Source: Spodoptera frugiperda
Taxonomy: Eukaryota; Arthropoda; Insecta; Lepidoptera; Noctuidae
Direction: 5' to 3'
DNA length: 64,000 bases
Assembly: GCF_023101765.2 (NCBI RefSeq)
Contig: NC_064237.1
Span: forward strand, 6,295,649-6,359,648
Made by a program: the position numbers and the translations under genes. Numbering within the stretch: the first letter of the stretch is position 1; each line of letters opens with the position of its first letter. Shown in pieces: positions 61,750-64,000 of this stretch. The notes beneath the pieces were generated by a model. That model saw nothing but the letters and a program-made list of their open reading frames with translations, made no database searches and was not told the origin of the DNA.

Positions 61750-62417
61750 GCACTGGTTATATACTTTCGTCTTTAGGCACTGTTAAAATACGATGAGAAG
61801 ACCCGACGGAGTTTTCCGAAAGCTGCCCAACCCAACTGTCTCCTATTCACCTCATCCTCAAAGTTGTTTCTACCTAACTGCAACGTTTGCCCAAGGTAGA
61901 CATATTTCTGAACAACTTCGAGGACGGCTCCGTGAATCGCAATCGGTTTTAGAAATCATTGAACATGACCTTGGTTTTGTCAAGAATCCTAGGCCGATGC
62001 GTGCAGAAGATAGCCAGGTCGTTCAGCATCCCTTGTAGGTCCTGCAGCGTTTCTGCCATTATGACGATATCATCTGCGAATCGCAAGTGAGAGTGTGTTC
62101 GCCATTGATATTGATGCCACGTCCTTTCCAGTGCAGCCATGAACATATCCTCCACATTGAACAGTTTCGGGGATATGACGTCCCCTTGTCTCACTCCTCG
62201 ATGCGATGGTATGAACGTGTGCTGATTCTGTACTTGGACGGACTAGTGGCGGCTTCAAGACATCTCATCACATGGATGTATCGCCAATCAACCTGGCATC
62301 GCTGCAAGGATAGGACAGACCAATCTCTATCGAGTAAAGGCCTTCTCATTCCACAAATAGGCACAGGGGCTGACTACTCTTCGGTCTGTATAATCTGCCG
62401 CACTGTGAAAATGTGGT
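61750..62417 (-). pseudogene. Decayed C-terminal half of the RTE reverse transcriptase
   Basis: Continuing from the ORF above, the minus strand still shows HSHLRFADDIVIMAETLQDL (FADD catalytic box, inside 61949-62194), preceded in the same frame by RQGDVISPKLFNV and followed by GMLNDLA. The pieces are in different frames, with several stops, so the element cannot make a full RT. Confidence 0.85.
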
Positions 62418-64000
62418 CTAGCCGTATCCGCTCCGAAATCCAGCCTGCTCCGGTGGTTGGAATTCGTCGAGTCTTCGCGCAAGACGGTTCGTGATCACTC
62501 TTGAGAACAGCTTATAGACGTGGCTTAGAAGCGAAATGGGTCGATAGTTCTTCAGAAGGCTTTTGTCCCCTTTCTTGAAGAACAAGACGACCACACTTCT
62601 GCTCCACGCCTCTGGAGTTCTCCCTTCAAATAGGACAGCGTTAAAAAGCTTTTGGAGCTCCCTCAGTACGGGTTTGCCTCCAGCCTTTAGCAACTCTGTG
62701 GTAACGCCGTCCTCTCCAGGGGCTTTTCCATTTTTAAGCTGCCCAAGAGCAATCTCGACTTCGCCAATGCTGACTTCTGGCAGGTCTTCGGTGAAATGGC
62801 GCGTTAATGTAGCTCTAGAGTCCTCATTTTCGGGATCAGGACGAGATGCATGCGAAGCGTATAACCGGCTATAGAAGTCCTCTATTTCCGAAAGAACCGC
62901 CGGCTTAGAGGCAACAACTTCTCCAGTTGCTGTGGTCAGTTTCGTCAGGTGGCTTCTGCCGAGAGATTGTACGAACACCTTAGACCCCCGATTCTGCTCG
63001 ATGGCTTTTTCAATAGAAGCGGTATTAGAGCACCGGAGGTCGTGTCGCACGCGTTTGTTGATCTCCCGGTTCAGTGCTCGTTTTCCTGACGAAGTGACGG
63101 GTGGGTTTTCACGTCGTTGCCTCATCAGCCCCAGGGTCTCCTCGGAAAGTTTAGACTTCCTGCCCTTACGTCGCATGTTACAGAATCTCGTACCTTCGTC
63201 CCTGAGGACTCGAACTACATTTTCTAGGTTCTGGTTAACGTCCGTTGTGGTTTCCAAGGCAGCAAATCGGTTTTCCAGATTAAGCTGGAACGTTTCAGAT
63301 CCGGTGATGGTTTGGAGCATAGTAGGTCGGAGCCTGGACTTCATCAAACGGACACGTTCGGCTTTAAAGTCGATATTCAGAGTGCCTCGGACAAGTCTGT
63401 GATCACTGCCGGTGTTAAAACTGTTGATCACGGAGACATCTCTGAATATGTATCGCCTGTCCGCTATGATGAAGTCGATCTCATTTTTTGTCATAGTGTC
63501 GGGGCTCCGCCAGGTCCACTTCCTTTGGGGCTGCTTTTTGAAAAACGAGTTCATCAAGAACAGCCCCTCCCGTTCGAGGAAGTTGACAAGCATCCGCCCC
63601 CTATGGTTTCTGGCTCCAAAACCATGGGATCCTACTACCGATTCACTGCAATTCTGTACTCCCACTTTAGCGTTAAAGTCTCCCATGACAACATTGTAGT
63701 GGGTCTTAGTAGTGAAGTGGAGGGCCCTCGATATGTCATCGAACATTTCCTCCACCTCATCATCTGAATGTGCCGAGGTCGGTGCGTACACTTGCACCAC
63801 CTTAAGGCTGTACCTCTCGGTGAGCTTGATAATGAGGTACGCTACCCTGCTCGACACACTAGATATTTCCACAACGTTATCAGAGAGAGACTTATTGACC
63901 AGAAACCCGACGCCACCTTGGGATTGTTGGTCTCCCTCTCGGAAGTACATTAGGTGGCCGGACTCTAGGGTGACGGTGTCCTCCCCTCTCTTCGGACTTC
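62418..64000 (-). CDS. RTE-type endonuclease/reverse transcriptase, partial
   Basis: This open frame enters from the right edge, upstream of the ATG at 63948-63950 (the preceding codons read ...GEDTVTLESGHL), and is uninterrupted to 62418. Numbered from that ATG, the APE-type endonuclease shows VYAPTSAHSD (54-63), the GDFNAKVG box (90-97), NEIDF (156-160) and SDHRLVRG (182-189). The RT begins with LGQLKNGKAPGEDGVTTELL, then FFKKGDKSLLKNYRPISLLS and PPEQAGFRSGYG, where it stops before the catalytic box. Such proteins nick target DNA and prime reverse transcription on it. It resembles the insect entries often named craniofacial development protein 2-like, which are in fact RTE proteins. Not a host gene. 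Confidence 0.9.
   Translation of the reverse strand, partial: SPKRGEDTVTLESGHLMYFREGDQQSQGGVGFLVNKSLSDNVVEISSVSSRVAYLIIKLTERYSLKVVQVYAPTSAHSDDEVEEMFDDISRALHFTTKTHYNVVMGDFNAKVGVQNCSESVVGSHGFGARNHRGRMLVNFLEREGLFLMNSFFKKQPQRKWTWRSPDTMTKNEIDFIIADRRYIFRDVSVINSFNTGSDHRLVRGTLNIDFKAERVRLMKSRLRPTMLQTITGSETFQLNLENRFAALETTTDVNQNLENVVRVLRDEGTRFCNMRRKGRKSKLSEETLGLMRQRRENPPVTSSGKRALNREINKRVRHDLRCSNTASIEKAIEQNRGSKVFVQSLGRSHLTKLTTATGEVVASKPAVLSEIEDFYSRLYASHASRPDPENEDSRATLTRHFTEDLPEVSIGEVEIALGQLKNGKAPGEDGVTTELLKAGGKPVLRELQKLFNAVLFEGRTPEAWSRSVVVLFFKKGDKSLLKNYRPISLLSHVYKLFSRVITNRLARRLDEFQPPEQAGFRSGYG

Larger units (their letters stand above)
61376..64000 (-). mobile_element. RTE-clade non-LTR retrotransposon, 5' end beyond window
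   Basis: A minus-strand LINE whose 3' end lies at about 61376, where the strand reads ...CCAGCAGTGGAC then GATGATGATGAT, the short-repeat tail typical of RTE elements. Coding sequence runs 64000 down to about 61750 in the order endonuclease, RT, C-terminal region. The first part is open; from 62417 downward it is broken by frameshifts and stops. No target duplication can be judged because the 5' end is outside. Confidence 0.88.

Noticed and set aside
62418..63950. Host gene resembling craniofacial development protein 2
   Set aside because: Endonuclease and RT motifs and the GATGAT tail show that it is an RTE retrotransposon; that name is a common misannotation.

Overview
The window looks like ordinary, repeat-rich nuclear DNA of an insect, most likely a moth (Lepidoptera, possibly a noctuid). 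This is inferred from the AT-rich background, the many tRNA-derived SINEs with moth-type heads and tails, the lepidopteran-style Helitrons with CTAG ends, and an RTE-type LINE ending in a GATGAT repeat. I see no bacterial-style operons, rRNA, functional tRNA genes or CRISPR arrays. No virus was recognised.

Host genes: the only convincing ones lie at 5.4-8.3 kb. They are two uninterrupted, convergent (tail-to-tail) paralogues of the tubulin polyglutamylase TTLL1 (5398-6699 plus; 6955-8274 minus), 255 bp apart. Both keep the ATP-grasp/TTL motifs. Lack of introns suggests a retrogene origin followed by inverted duplication. Their probable job is glutamylation of axonemal or other stable microtubules.

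Mobile DNA, left to right: (1) SINE fragments at 0.5-4.4 kb and a full SINE at 8.9 kb. (2) A complete but apparently non-coding LTR retrotransposon, 10784-18231, on the minus strand. It has 1.32-kb LTRs, a 4-bp target duplication, an 18/18 tRNA-His primer site, a G-rich polypurine tract, internal tandem duplications and an unusual cluster of six tRNA T-arm/B-box-like hairpins in its 5' leader. (3) A complete hAT transposon, 26143-30260, with a perfect 8-bp target duplication. Its two-exon transposase gene (832 aa as I splice it) has a 242-bp foldback MITE nested in the intron. (4) Two Helitron copies in opposite orientation, 40587-43759 and 45620-48925, forming a 3-kb inverted repeat. Both carry the same truncated N-terminal piece of a Rep/helicase protein. 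(5) A young SINE with a 12-bp target duplication (49 kb), a foldback plus 142-bp tandem repeats (49.5-50.2 kb), further SINEs, LINE tails and a small MITE (58.2 kb). (6) The 3' two-thirds of an RTE-clade LINE on the minus strand, running off the right edge: its endonuclease and early RT are open, while its later RT is decayed.

The rest (about 18-26 kb, 30-40 kb, 50-61 kb) is AT-rich intergenic or intronic sequence with scattered repeat fragments and no gene I can support. Some ORF starts that look like Met are really TTG; I corrected these where it matters (second TTLL gene, hAT exon 2, Helitron ORF). All identities and family names come from reading by eye; no search was run.
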